This document shows, piece by piece, positions 9,468 to 19,600 of a stretch of DNA of 62,455 nt (its first letter is position 1; each line of letters opens with the position of its first letter). Made by a program: the position numbers and the translations under genes. This DNA is from Planctomycetota bacterium (GTDB lineage: Bacteria > Planctomycetota > JAJSAM01): positions 1 to 62,455 of the forward strand of contig JAJSAM010000040.1 in the NCBI GenBank assembly GCA_024274785.1, read 5' to 3'. The notes beneath the pieces are model-generated. The model saw only the letters and a list, made by a program, of their open reading frames with translations. It was not told the DNA's origin and did not search any database.

Positions 9468-10058
9468 ATGAGGGACAAGGCTTACTTTGCGGACGAGAAC
9501 TTCCAGGATGAGGACTTCGAGTGCGAAGAGATCGTCGAGATCGAGTACGTCGACTGCAATTTCGAGCGCTGCTCGTTCGGGGCCACCACGTTCCGGAAGT
9601 GCCGCTTCGTGTCCTGCACCTTCGACGCCTGCGACCTGAGTAACTCGAAGTGGGCGGATTCCTCACTTATCGGCGTGAGGTTCGAGGAGTGCAAGGTCAT
9701 CGGCATCGATTGGACGGCGGCCGCCTGGCCGGCGGTGGCCTTGCGCGATGCCGTCGCTTTCACCGAATCGGCGATCAATCACTGCACCTTTCTCGGCCTC
9801 AGGTTGCCGGGCCTGAAGATCACGGATTGCGTGGCCCGCGAAGCGGATTTCAGGGACGCGGATCTCTCGGAGTCGGATTTCTCCGGTACCGATCTGACCG
9901 GCAGCCTGTTCTCCGCGACGAACCTGGTCCGAGCCGACTTCAGCGCCGCCCGGAACTACCGCATCCCTCCCACGGAAAACCGCCTGGCCGGAGCGAAGTT
10001 CTCGATGCCCGAGGCGATCTCGTTCCTGCACTGTATGGAGATCGACCTGGTGGAGTAG
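9468..10058 (+). CDS. Pentapeptide-repeat protein
   Basis: 196 residues made largely of A(D/N)LxF-type pentapeptide units: CNFERCSFGATTFRKCRF, CTFDACDLSNSKW, and a second block with ADFRDADLSESDFSGTDLT. The two blocks are joined by a Trp/Ala-rich loop. Such repeats fold as a right-handed quadrilateral beta-helix. Length, two-block layout and a loop between blocks recall Qnr/MfpA-type DNA mimics that protect gyrase, but many pentapeptide proteins do other things and I see no diagnostic residue. Several Cys occupy inward-facing positions. Preceded by GGAGAAG with good spacing to the ATG. Confidence 0.85.
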   Translation: MRDKAYFADENFQDEDFECEEIVEIEYVDCNFERCSFGATTFRKCRFVSCTFDACDLSNSKWADSSLIGVRFEECKVIGIDWTAAAWPAVALRDAVAFTESAINHCTFLGLRLPGLKITDCVAREADFRDADLSESDFSGTDLTGSLFSATNLVRADFSAARNYRIPPTENRLAGAKFSMPEAISFLHCMEIDLVE

Positions 10059-10192
10059 CGGGCCGAACCAGTGCGCTCGAATCATCCCTCGGAGGGTGGT
10101 GCGCCTGCGTCGCTGCGCTGGTCCGGATGGGGTCATCCCCCAGATCGTGTGCCTTTCCGGACAGTGCGGGCTAAGATCCGCGTGTGTCGCCG

Positions 10193-11947
10193 ATGGACAA
10201 AGAACCGGCTGCCTCCGGCCTCTTCGCTCTGAAGTTCCGCTCGCTCCTCGCCGGCGTGCTGCTGCTTGCGGGGTTGCTCCGGATCGGTGCGTACGTCAAT
10301 GCGGCCGCGATGGATCCGACCTTCCACTTCGTGACCGCGGCCGACTCCACCGTCTACCTCGAATGGGCCGGGCGCATCTCCGGCGGCGATCTGATCGGCG
10401 ACCGGGTGTTTTTCCTCGGGCCCCTCTACCCGTACTTTCTCGGAGGGGTGACGGCCGTCGCGGGCGACTACGCGCTCTTCTTCATCCGGCTGGCCCAGGC
10501 GCTGCTCGGACTCGCCACGGTCCTCCTCGTCGCCGCGACCACGAAGCGGCTGTTCGGCCCGGGGACCGCACTCCTGGCCGCCCTCATCATGGTCCTCCAT
10601 CCCTACCTGCTCTCTCTTGAGCAGAAGGTGCTGATCGCGACTCTGGCCGTCTTTCTGAACGCCCTTGGCCTCTGGCTCCTCGTTCGTTACAAGGACCGGC
10701 CGACGCTTCCGGCGGTCTTTCTCGCGGGGCTCTCCCTCGGGCTGGCCGCGCTGGCCCGGCCGAACATACTGCTCTTCGCGGCGCTCCTTCCGCTCTGGTT
10801 CCTCGTGCTCTCGCCGCCGCCCCGGCTCCGGTTCACGCTGACCCGCACCGCCCTCCTCCTCGCCGGGCTGGCCGTCGTCATCCTGCCGGTCACCTGGCGA
10901 AACCTCGCGGTGGGAGGCGACTTCGTTCCGGTGTCGTCCTCACTCGGGGTCAATCTCTGGCAGTCGAACAACCCGCTGGCCCGGGAGACCACCAGCATGA
11001 TCTCCCGCGAACTCGAGCCCCACCCCGGGATCATGGAGGCGGACGCGGTTCGCATCGCCGAGGAGGCAAGGGGGCGAGCGCTCAAGCCGTCCGAAGTGTC
11101 CCGTTACTGGCAAGACCGCGCCATCGCCCTCGCCCGGAAGGAGCCCGGGCGCACTCTGGGTTTCCTCGGCACAAAGCTCTCGTTCTTCTTCCTCGGTGTC
11201 GAGCAACCGTCGAACTACTGCTTCGCTCTCGAAAGGCGGCAGGTGGCGCTCTACCGTTTCCTGCCCTTCACCTTCGCCGTCATCTCCCCGCTCATGCTGT
11301 TCGGCATCTTCCTGGTGCTGCACCGGAGGCGCGACGCGATCCCCCTCGTTCTGCTCGTGGCCGCCTACGCCGTGGTGCTCGTGGCCTTCTTCCCCCAGGG
11401 ACGGTACCGCGCGCCGATCCTCCCCGCCGCCATTCCCCTCGCGGCCTTCGCGATCGTGTGGGCCGCGGGGCTTCTGCGGGCGCGGAGGTTTCGAGTGTTC
11501 CTGGCCGCGGCGACATCGCTGCTCCTGCTCACGGTCGTTACGCAGTACCAGGTCCTGGCGACGGGGCTCGGTTTCAAACACGACGACCTGAAAGACCGGT
11601 ACAGCCTGATCATCCAGTGCAACGACGGCCTCTTCCTGATGGATCGAGGGGCATTCGCCGAGGCGGAGAGGTGTTATCGCGCCGCCGCGGCCGAAAACCC
11701 GGAGTCCATTCTGCCCTGGCTCGGCCTGGCCGACCTCGGCGATCGGCAGGGCGACCCCGACGCGGAAGCCGCGGCGCTCGAGGAGGTCCTCAGGCGGGAT
11801 CCCGACCATGTGCCGGCCCTGGTGAACCTCGGCCGGTACCTCTACGAGCGGGGTGAACGGGAACGGGGCCGGGCCCTGATCCGCCGGGCCGCGGAGGTGG
11901 CGCCCGGGGACGCGAGCATCCGGGAGCTGGCCCGGCGCCTGGAATGA
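10193..11947 (+). CDS. GT39-type membrane glycosyltransferase with C-terminal TPRs
   Basis: About 584 residues; the ATG at 10193 is used, though a GTG three codons earlier is possible. About a dozen hydrophobic segments span residues 15-460. An early acidic motif after the first segment (TAADSTVYLEWAGRI) matches the catalytic loop of the dolichyl/undecaprenyl-phosphate-sugar-dependent ArnT/PMT-like clan. The last 110 residues are two or three tetratricopeptide units (AEAERCYRAAAAENPESILPW, then ALVNLGRYLYERGERERGR). It likely transfers a sugar from a lipid carrier at the periplasmic face, with the TPR tail binding protein. Acceptor unknown. A TPR tail on this fold is common in planctomycete/acidobacterial-type genomes. 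Confidence 0.82.
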   Translation: MDKEPAASGLFALKFRSLLAGVLLLAGLLRIGAYVNAAAMDPTFHFVTAADSTVYLEWAGRISGGDLIGDRVFFLGPLYPYFLGGVTAVAGDYALFFIRLAQALLGLATVLLVAATTKRLFGPGTALLAALIMVLHPYLLSLEQKVLIATLAVFLNALGLWLLVRYKDRPTLPAVFLAGLSLGLAALARPNILLFAALLPLWFLVLSPPPRLRFTLTRTALLLAGLAVVILPVTWRNLAVGGDFVPVSSSLGVNLWQSNNPLARETTSMISRELEPHPGIMEADAVRIAEEARGRALKPSEVSRYWQDRAIALARKEPGRTLGFLGTKLSFFFLGVEQPSNYCFALERRQVALYRFLPFTFAVISPLMLFGIFLVLHRRRDAIPLVLLVAAYAVVLVAFFPQGRYRAPILPAAIPLAAFAIVWAAGLLRARRFRVFLAAATSLLLLTVVTQYQVLATGLGFKHDDLKDRYSLIIQCNDGLFLMDRGAFAEAERCYRAAAAENPESILPWLGLADLGDRQGDPDAEAAALEEVLRRDPDHVPALVNLGRYLYERGERERGRALIRRAAEVAPGDASIRELARRLE

Positions 11948-11963
11948 GGGGGTCGGATCTCTC

Positions 11964-12818
11964 CTACACGGCTTTCAGCAGGCGGATCATGTAGCCGCCG
12001 TCGCCGTCATACTCCTCGGTCTGGTCGCTGACGTCGCTGATGACCGCGCTTTCCCGGTAGGTGTCGGCGGTCTGCGTGAAGAACCTCGGCACCCTCACTC
12101 CACGAACCGACGTGCAGGCGCCCTGGGAGAAGCGGATGTAGTCGCGGTAGGTGTCGTCGATCTCGTGGTAGGCCGCCTCGGTGTAGTCGATCCGGACGCA
12201 GTGGCCGCCCGCGTGGGTCAGCCGGCGCAGGTGCCTTGCGACCATCCGCTCGAAGATCAGGTTGCCCACCTGCCACTCGACCGGGTCATCGGCCTCCCAG
12301 AGCCCTTCCTCCCGCATCGTGTCCACCACCTCGCGGGCCGCCCTGAGTTCGGCGCGGTGGCCATCGGCGTAGGCGTGCACCGTTTCGCCTTCGTCGAACG
12401 GGAGCAGGTGGGGGAGGCAGAGCACGGTCAGGTCCACCGGCGATCGTGGATCATCGAGGTCGGGGAGAATCTTTCTCACGAGTTCGAGGCCGGGATCGTC
12501 GTCCAGACGCTTCTGCGCCTTCTCGAGGAGTTTCGCCGCGCCGTCGTAGCCGATGAGATCCGCCCGGGGGAACGCCTTGCGCAGTCGCTTGAGGAGGTGC
12601 CCGGCGCCACAGGCGTAGTCGAGGATCGAGGCGGGAACCCGGTCGAGTTTACGCCGCGTCCACTTCACGGAGTGGCGGTAGGTCCGGCGATGCGCGTCGT
12701 CGTTCGCCTTCTCGACCCACCAGCGGCCGAGGATCTTCTCGTAGCCGGAACTGGCGGCCTCCATGCCCTTTTCGAGCTTCCTGGCCGAGACTTCCCGCCG
12801 CTTCTTCTTCTTCGCCAT
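11964..12818 (-). CDS. SAM-dependent methyltransferase
   Basis: 284 residues with a Lys/Arg-rich start (MAKKKKRREVSARKLEKG). Motif I is ILDYACGAGHLLKRLRKAFP, followed by LIGYDGAAKLLEKAQ (acidic ribose-binding position) and a motif IV-like VDLTVLCLPHLLPFDEGE. The C-terminal 110 residues are an extra domain with VRIDYTEAAYHEIDDTYRDY. This is a class I methyltransferase of unknown substrate; the basic tail could contact nucleic acid. It ends 16 bases from the convergent GT39 gene. Its start faces the intergenic repeat at 12,957. Confidence 0.8.
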   Translation of the reverse strand: MAKKKKRREVSARKLEKGMEAASSGYEKILGRWWVEKANDDAHRRTYRHSVKWTRRKLDRVPASILDYACGAGHLLKRLRKAFPRADLIGYDGAAKLLEKAQKRLDDDPGLELVRKILPDLDDPRSPVDLTVLCLPHLLPFDEGETVHAYADGHRAELRAAREVVDTMREEGLWEADDPVEWQVGNLIFERMVARHLRRLTHAGGHCVRIDYTEAAYHEIDDTYRDYIRFSQGACTSVRGVRVPRFFTQTADTYRESAVISDVSDQTEEYDGDGGYMIRLLKAV

Positions 12819-12956
12819 GGGGTAATCCTATCGCGCCCACCAAGGTGAATTCCGGCGCAACCTTTCGAATACTCACAAACCCCGGGCGTATCCGGGGCAG
12901 AGGTGACCCCTGTACTGGAAGAACACAGGCCGGGTGCCGAAGGCGGCAGGCCCCGG

Positions 12957-13036
12957 GCGCACGCAGATTCTGCGTGACGCTCCCGGACCGCCGGCACGGT
13001 CGCCGGAGGTCGACCCTCCATTGCGGCTGGGCCGGG
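12957..13036 (+). repeat. Dispersed palindromic repeat, copy A
   Basis: About 80 bases shared with copy B at 48,000 and, over the core, with copy C at 19,757. The core at 12960-12976 is CACGCAGA-T-TCTGCGTG, a perfect 8-base inverted repeat around one T. It is followed by ACGCTCCCGGA and a shared GGAGGTCGACCCTCCATTGCGGC block. It occupies most of the 340-base gap 12819-13158 between two divergent genes, where a small hairpin (CCCCGG/CCGGGG, 12880-12897) is the only other structure I see. No reading frame in the gap looks real. Confidence 0.75.
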
Positions 13037-13158
13037 GCGGTGGCTTCGTTCATCATCGCGAGCATCTGAGCTCCGGGTCCTTCGGGTGCCGCGCCGGCCG
13101 GATGTTTACGCGCGGGAGAATTTGACCGCCCTGCTACGCCCGGCTACGCTTCCGCCGC

Positions 13159-13497
13159 ATGGCTCTCAAGTTCCTCCCATTTCTGGTCGCGGTCCTCGCC
13201 GGGGCGTTCTGGCCCCAGGGCGTGATTGTGTGCGTACGGAGCGATGGCCGTGTCGAGGTGGAACTGGAGGCGGAGGCGTGCTGCCCCCTGGAGACCGATG
13301 AAAGCTGCATCGACTGCACGGACATCGTCGCTCCGGACCGGCGGGTTTCCCCTCAGATCGTGAGTCTCGCCCCACCCGCCGTCAGCAGTCTCGCCCTGCT
13401 TCCCGATGACGGCCCCTGGTCGCGCCGCGGTGTGGATTCCACGCTGCTGCTCCCTCCTCGAGACAGCGTGCTCGAAGGCGTGAAGCTCCTCGTCTAG
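13159..13497 (+). CDS. Small Cys-containing exported protein at head of metal-efflux operon
   Basis: 112 residues. An N-terminal hydrophobic segment (FLPFLVAVLAGAFWP) looks like a signal peptide. It is followed by VCVRSDGRVEVELEAEACC and then CIDCTDI, giving five cysteines in 35 residues, which would suit metal binding. From memory, small exported proteins with a C-x-x-DGHV-like stretch, a CC pair and a C-x-D motif occur beside czc/cus-type operons; this one may be a diverged member with His replaced by Arg. It lies 85 bases before the TolC gene on the same strand, so a periplasmic metal-binding or sensing role is inferred, not shown. Confidence 0.65.
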   Translation: MALKFLPFLVAVLAGAFWPQGVIVCVRSDGRVEVELEAEACCPLETDESCIDCTDIVAPDRRVSPQIVSLAPPAVSSLALLPDDGPWSRRGVDSTLLLPPRDSVLEGVKLLV

Positions 13498-13582
13498 CCA
13501 CGCCGTCCTGCCCTGGTCCTGAGTCTGCGTCGCAGTATTGTTGACGCTTCGTCCTGCCGGATCATCCTGCCAGGTATCCCTC

Positions 13583-14992
13583 ATGACGCTTCATCGACCC
13601 TGTGCCCTGTTTCTGGCTCTCCACCTCCTGACCGGCTGCGTCACCTCACCGCCGTCCATTCCGCTCCCTGAACCCCGGCCCCTCGGCAGCGAGCTGAACG
13701 CTTATCGGGCCCCCGAAGCACCGGAGCGGGACCCGGTGCCGTTCGTGGAGCCGGAAGGGGTTCTGGAACTGCGCGATGCCATGGCCGCGGCATTGCTCGG
13801 CAGCCCCGACCTGGCTTCATCCTCGCACGATGTCCGGGCCGCCGAGGCGCGTGAATTGCAGGCGGGCCTGATGCCGAATCCGGGGGTGGCCATCGAGTTG
13901 GAAGAGTTCGCCGGAAACGGTGAGGATCGGGGTTTCGATGTCTCCGAGCTTTCCCTCGGACTCAGCCAGGAGATCCTTCTCGGCGGCAAGATCAGCAAGC
14001 GCACCACCGTCGCGAATCTCGAGGGGCGGCTGGCCGGGTGGGCGTACGAGGCCGCCCGGCTGGACGTGTTGAGCCAGGCCACCCGGGCCTTCGTCGCGGT
14101 TCTCGCCGCCCAGGAGCGGGTCAAGGTCCTCACCGAATCGGTGCGGGTCAGCGAAAACGCCGCCCGTTCGGTGAGAGAGCAGGTCGCGGCGGGCAAGGTC
14201 CCGCGGCTCGAGGAGAGCCGGGCCGCGGTGAACCATGCCCAGCAGCAACTCGCCCTGCAGCGCGCCATGCGGGGGCTCGCGGTCGAACGACAGGCTCTCA
14301 CCGCGAGCTGGGGCGGGACCGTCATCTCCTACGGTGAGCTTTCCGGTGATCTCTTCGACATCCGCCCGGTTCCGACGAAGGACGCCCTGAACGCTTTCCT
14401 CGCCGACAATCCGGAGTTGGCGCGACGGGCGGTGGAGACCGAACTCGCTCGCGCGAAGATCGCAATGGAGAAGGCCGGCGGGATCCCGGATGTGACCCTG
14501 ACCGGGGGGGTGCGGCGCTTCAACCAGGGGACCGTCACCTCTTTCTTCGCCGGCATCGAGTTTCCCCTTCCGGTTTTCGATCGGAACCAGGGAAACGTCC
14601 GCGCCGCCCGCGCCGAGGCCGACCGGATCCGCGAGGAGCAGCGGGCCGCGTTGGTGCGACTCACTCTCGAGCTGAACCAGGCCTGGCAGGTGCTCGCGGT
14701 TGCTGCGAGCGAGGCCACCATCCTGAAAACCCGGGTCCTGCCCCTGGCAGAGGGAGCTTTCGATGCGGCGGGCGAAGGGTTCCGCCAGGGAAAGTTCTCC
14801 TACCTCGAGGTGCTCGACGCCCAGCGCACCCTCTTTGAAACGAGGGAGCAGCTCATCGACGCCCTGGCCGCCTATCACACCGCCGTCGCCGATGTCGAGC
14901 GCCTGATCGGGCGCAGTCTTTCGCGCATTCACGATGCTACGGATCGCCGTGACGGACAACCGTCCGGACACCCCGAAGGAAAAGACCGATGA
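13583..14992 (+). CDS. TolC-family outer-membrane efflux lipoprotein
   Basis: 469 residues from the ATG at 13583. It opens with a lipoprotein signal (ALFLALHLLTGC) typical of CusC/CzcC channels. Two outer-membrane-efflux repeats follow: LRDAMAAALLGSPDLASSSHDVRAAEA begins the first, and FPLPVFDRNQGNVRAARAEA (about residues 325-345) is the characteristic start of the second. The family forms trimeric alpha/beta barrels carrying substrates across the outer membrane. The stop overlaps the next gene's start by four bases (ATGA), indicating translational coupling with the adaptor. Exact metal cannot be read from this subunit. Confidence 0.92.
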   Translation: MTLHRPCALFLALHLLTGCVTSPPSIPLPEPRPLGSELNAYRAPEAPERDPVPFVEPEGVLELRDAMAAALLGSPDLASSSHDVRAAEARELQAGLMPNPGVAIELEEFAGNGEDRGFDVSELSLGLSQEILLGGKISKRTTVANLEGRLAGWAYEAARLDVLSQATRAFVAVLAAQERVKVLTESVRVSENAARSVREQVAAGKVPRLEESRAAVNHAQQQLALQRAMRGLAVERQALTASWGGTVISYGELSGDLFDIRPVPTKDALNAFLADNPELARRAVETELARAKIAMEKAGGIPDVTLTGGVRRFNQGTVTSFFAGIEFPLPVFDRNQGNVRAARAEADRIREEQRAALVRLTLELNQAWQVLAVAASEATILKTRVLPLAEGAFDAAGEGFRQGKFSYLEVLDAQRTLFETREQLIDALAAYHTAVADVERLIGRSLSRIHDATDRRDGQPSGHPEGKDR

Positions 14993-16608
14993 AGAACATC
15001 CACCGAATTGTCGCGCTCGCCCTGATCCTGAGCGCCGCGGCGCTGTCTGGAATCGGCTGCGAGCCCGGACAGGCCGAGCCGGACGACCACCAGGGCCACG
15101 ATCACGAGGTTGAGGGCCACGGAGAGGAGGACGCTCACGAGGATGGGGACGCTCACGAGGATGAGGACGCACACGAGGGTGAGGATGCACACGAAGGCGG
15201 GGAGCACGTTGAGCTGACTCCCGAGCAGCGTCGGCGCATCGGCCTGACGCTGGCCACCGCCGCGCCCGGCAGGATCGGACGGAATCTCACCTTCCCCGGC
15301 GAGATCGCGCTCAATCCGGACCGGGTGGCCCGGGTGGTTCCTCGCGTTGCGGGCATCGTCCGGGAGGTGACGAAGACACTCGGCGACACCGTCGAGGCCG
15401 GAGAGATCCTCGCCTGGCTCGAGAGTGCGGACCTCGCGCAGGCCAAGCTTCAGTTTTTCGCGAAGGAGGCCGAGGTCGGCTGCTGCCAGGTCGAGCTGCC
15501 GCGGGCTGCGGAGATTTTCGAAAACGTCAATCGCCTGTTGGCACTGCTGAAGACCAACCCGACCGAGGAGGCTCTTCGCGAACTCGATGGGAAGGAGATG
15601 GGTGAGTATCGGGGCAAGCTCATCACCGCCTATGCCGCGCTCGTGGCCGCCGAGACGGCCTTCGATCGCGAGAAGAGCCTTCGCGACAAGGACATCTCGA
15701 GCGGACAGGATCTCGTTGCGGCACGGGCGCAGTTCCAGCAGGCCCGGGCCGAGTTCAATGCGAACCTGGACACCGCCCGCTTCGACGTGCTGGTTGCTTT
15801 CGGCGAGGCCGCCCGCGCCAGGCAGATCGCCGAATTCGAGGCCGTCGCCGCCGAGCAGAACCTCCGGCTGAAAGGCGTCGATGACCAGGAGATCGAGAAG
15901 CTGCGCGGACTCGTGCCGAAGACCGCCGGGCTCGAGCCGTGCCTGTGTGTCGATCCTGAATGCGAGGAGAACGAGTTTCCGTCGCTGCGAGACAGCATCG
16001 GCAAGGACGAGAAGCTGGGCTGGTACGCCCTCCGCGCGCCGTTCGCCGGGGTGGTGATTGAAAAGGACCTGTCCCTCGGTGAGAAGGTCGGCGAGGACGA
16101 ATCGGTGTTCGCGGTGGCCGATACCAGGACGGTGTGGGTCAACCTGAGCGTGTTTCAAAAGGACCTGGCGAGCATCGAGCCGGGGCAAACGGTGAGTGTG
16201 GACATCACGGGCGGCCTGGACCGCCACTCCGGTTCCATCGCCTACGTCGCCCCCATCGTCGATCCGGAGACGCGCACGGCAGTGGCTCGGGTGGTGCTCG
16301 AAAATGAAGACAACGACGCGCGCCCGGGGCTCTTCGTGACGGTTCGGGTCTCGCTGTCGATGGTCGAGGCGGCGATCGTGGTGCCCCGGGCGGCGGTACA
16401 GGTTCTGGACGAGAAAGAAGTGATCTTCGTCGTGGAGGGCGACGGCTTCACCGCCGAGCCGGTCACCCTGGGGCGTGGAGATCGCGAATTCGTCGAGGTC
16501 ACGAGCGGCTTGAAAGCGGGGCAGCGCTACGTCCTTGCGGGCGCATTCGAACTGAAGGCCAGGATCGCGACCAGCGGTATGGACGCGCACGCCGGACACG
16601 GCCACTAA
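14989..16608 (+). CDS. Periplasmic adaptor (CusB/CzcB-like) with His/Asp/Glu-rich N-terminus
   Basis: 539 residues. A lipoprotein-type signal (SAAALSGIGC, Cys 24) is followed at residues 33-74 by a His/Asp/Glu-rich segment built on a DAHED/DAHEG repeat, plausibly a divalent-metal-binding sponge as in CzcB-type adaptors. The rest is a standard membrane-fusion protein: RIGRNLTFPGEIALNPDRVA (beta barrel), lipoyl half-motifs near GDTVEAGEILAWLESADLA, a coiled-coil hairpin (about 150-300), then ALRAPFAGVVIEKDLSLGEKV and a membrane-proximal domain. The inserted CLCVDPECEENEF adds two more Cys. It bridges the TolC channel and RND pump. It overlaps the tolC stop and ends 24 bases before the pump gene. 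The C-terminus is again His-rich. Confidence 0.92.
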   Translation: MKNIHRIVALALILSAAALSGIGCEPGQAEPDDHQGHDHEVEGHGEEDAHEDGDAHEDEDAHEGEDAHEGGEHVELTPEQRRRIGLTLATAAPGRIGRNLTFPGEIALNPDRVARVVPRVAGIVREVTKTLGDTVEAGEILAWLESADLAQAKLQFFAKEAEVGCCQVELPRAAEIFENVNRLLALLKTNPTEEALRELDGKEMGEYRGKLITAYAALVAAETAFDREKSLRDKDISSGQDLVAARAQFQQARAEFNANLDTARFDVLVAFGEAARARQIAEFEAVAAEQNLRLKGVDDQEIEKLRGLVPKTAGLEPCLCVDPECEENEFPSLRDSIGKDEKLGWYALRAPFAGVVIEKDLSLGEKVGEDESVFAVADTRTVWVNLSVFQKDLASIEPGQTVSVDITGGLDRHSGSIAYVAPIVDPETRTAVARVVLENEDNDARPGLFVTVRVSLSMVEAAIVVPRAAVQVLDEKEVIFVVEGDGFTAEPVTLGRGDREFVEVTSGLKAGQRYVLAGAFELKARIATSGMDAHAGHGH

Positions 16609-16632
16609 CGCGTAGCTTCAAGGATCCCGATC

Positions 16633-19600
16633 ATGCTCGACTCCCTGATTCGCGCGGCCGTCAAGGGTCGCCTGCTCGTGCTGATGGCCCTCATCGGCGT
16701 TCTCGCCTATGGGGTCTACGCCTACAACGAGATGCCGGTGGACGCGTTCCCGGACATCTCTCCGGTGATGGTGCCGGTGTTTGCGGAGGCGCACGGGATG
16801 GCGCCCGAAGAAGTGGAGCGCCTGATCACCTACCCGATCGAGGCCACCATGAACGGCCTGCCGGGGGTGACCCAGGTCAAGTCGACCTCGGCCTTCGGCA
16901 TGGCGGTGATCTATGTCTATTTCCGCGACGATGTCGACATGTACTTCGCCCGCCAGCTCGTGGCCGAGCGTCTGGCCGGCGCGATGGCCGAGTTGCCGGA
17001 GATGCACGAACCGCCGACCCTCGGGCCGATCTCCACCGGCCTGGGCCAGGTCTTCCTCTACTACCTGACCCTCGACCCGGGAACGGACACCGGCGGCAAG
17101 GATCCGAACACCTACCTGCGGGAAGTGAACGACTGGGTGGTCAAGTTCCAGTTGCAGACGGTGCGAGGGGTGACCGACATTCTCTCGATGGGCGGCCACG
17201 TGCTGCAGTACCAGATCCGCGTGGACCCCAATGCGCTCCTCGAGTACGACGTGGACCTGGCCGGTATCGTCGAGACGGTTTCCGCGAACAACCGGAACGT
17301 GGGCGGGCAGTTCCTGGTTCTCGGCGCGGAGGAGTACCTGGTGCGGGGACTCGGGCTCCTCTCCGGTCTCGACCAGATTCGGGACATCCACCTGAAGACC
17401 GTGAACGGCGTTCCGGTTGCGATCGGGGACGTCGCCGAAGTGACCTACGGCAACGAGATTCGCCGAGGCGTGGTCAGTCGCAACGGCGAGGGCGAGGTGG
17501 TCTCCGGCATCGTCTTGAAACTCTATGGCGAGAACACCTCCCACGTCATCGAGAAGCTGCACGGGAAGGTCGAGAATCTGAAGGCGAATCTTCCGAAAGG
17601 CGTGAATCTCACCGCTTACTACGAGCAGGCCGAGTTGGTCACCAATGCCACTGACACGGTCAAGGATGCGCTCCTGATCGGCGCGCTCCTGGTGGTGATC
17701 ACCCTGGCGGTGTTCCTCGGTAACCTCCGCACCGCGTTCATCGTGACCCTGGCGCTGCCGCTCTGCGCGCTGTTTGCCGTGATCGGGATGGGCTGGCAGG
17801 GCATCAGCGCCAACCTCATGTCTCTCGGCGGCATCGCCATCGGCATCGGCATGCTCGGGGACGGCGCGATCGTGATGGTGGAGAATATCTATCGGCACCT
17901 GCAAAGCGAGCGAGGGCGAAAAGAGCCGAAGGAAGTCGTCATCCTCGAGGCCGCCCGGGAAGTGGCGCGTCCCATCGTGTTCTCGATCGCGATCATCGTC
18001 ATGGTTTTCCTGCCGCTGTTCACGCTCGAGGGCATCGAAGGGAAGATGTTCTCGCCCATGGCGTTCACCATCTCCTTCGCGCTGGTCGGGTCCATCCTGG
18101 CCGCCCTGCTGATGGTGCCGGCGCTGTCCACCTTCCTCTTGCGTCCCGGCGAGAGCAGGGAGATCGCCCTCGTTCGAGGGTTGAAGGCGGTCTATCGCCC
18201 TCTGCTGGCGACGGCGCTGAACTGGCCGAAGGCGATCATCGGCGTCGCACTCCTGATGCTGGCGGCTACCGCCCTGATCGTGCCCCTGCTCGGCACCGAG
18301 TTCATCCCCACCCTGGAGGAAGGCAGCATCTTCATCGGCGTGACCACGCCGCCCTCGACCTCACTCGAAAAGGGCGCGGAGATCGTCAGCAAGATGGAGC
18401 GGGAGGTGATGAAGTACCAGGAGGTGCGGGAGGTCGTCTCCCGGGTCGGCCGTCCGGAAGCGGGCAGCCATCCGCATCCGGTCAACTACGCCGAGATCCA
18501 CATCGAGCTGAAGCCCCATTCGGAGTGGAAGCGGTTTGATACCAAGGCCGAGCTGGTGGCGGCGCTCTCGGAGGATCTCGGGAGCTTTCCCGGCGTCCAG
18601 CTCAACTTCACCCAGCCCATCCAGAACGCCTTCGACGAACTCCTCTCCGGCGTCAAGGCCCAGCTCGCCATCAAGGTCTACGGAGAGGACCTGAACACCC
18701 TTCGGGTCAAGGCCTCCGAGATCACCGCCGCGATCGGCGATGTGCCCGGTCTGGTGGATCTCTCCTCCGAACGCAGCTACGGCCAGCCCCAGGTGCAGGT
18801 GGAGGTGGATCGCGATGCCTGCGCCCGTTTCGGGGTCAACGCCGAGGAAGTGCTCGAGCTGGTGGAGCTGGCGGTGGGGGGAGAGGTGATCGACACCATC
18901 TACCTCGGCACGCGCCGCTTCGGTATCCACCTCCGCTACCAGGAGGAGTACCGCGCCGATATCGAGGCGATCGGGCGCCTGCTGCTGGCCACCGCCGACG
19001 GTTCGAAGATCCCCCTCCTGCAGGTGGCCACGGTCACGAAGACCTTCGGTCCCATCCAGATCAACCGGGAGAAGAACCAGCGCCGCTGGATCGTCCAGGG
19101 CAACGTCCGGGGACGGGATCTCGGCAGCGTGGTGGCGGACATCCGGAGTCGCATCGCCGATGAGGTTACGCTGCCCGCCGGCTACTTCGTCGAGTACGGC
19201 GGGCAGTTTGAAAACCAGCAGCGCGCCATGGGCCGGCTCGCGATCATCGTGCCGATCGTGGTGCTCTCCGTGTTCGTGCTCCTGCTGCTCTCCTTCGGGG
19301 CCGCAAGGTACGCTCTGATCATCATCCTGAACGTACCCCTGGCGCTCGTCGGCGGCGTCCTCGGACTGCTGGTCACCGGCAACTACCTGTCCGTGCCGGC
19401 CTCGGTGGGCTTCATTGCACTTTTCGGCATCGCGGTACAGAACGGCATGGTGCTCGTGACCTACTTCAACCAGCTCGCGGCCGGCGGAATCTCCCTGAGA
19501 GAGGCGGTGGAGGAGGGCGCCCTGCTCCGGCTCCGGCCGGTGCTGATGACCGCCCTTACCACCATCCTCGGCCTGATGCCGCTGCTGCTCTCGTCCGGCA

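Noticed and set aside
15110..15210. Short tandem repeats resembling a small CRISPR-like array
   Set aside because: They are in-frame coding repeats (DAHED/DAHEG) without spacers. No cas genes or arrays exist in the window.
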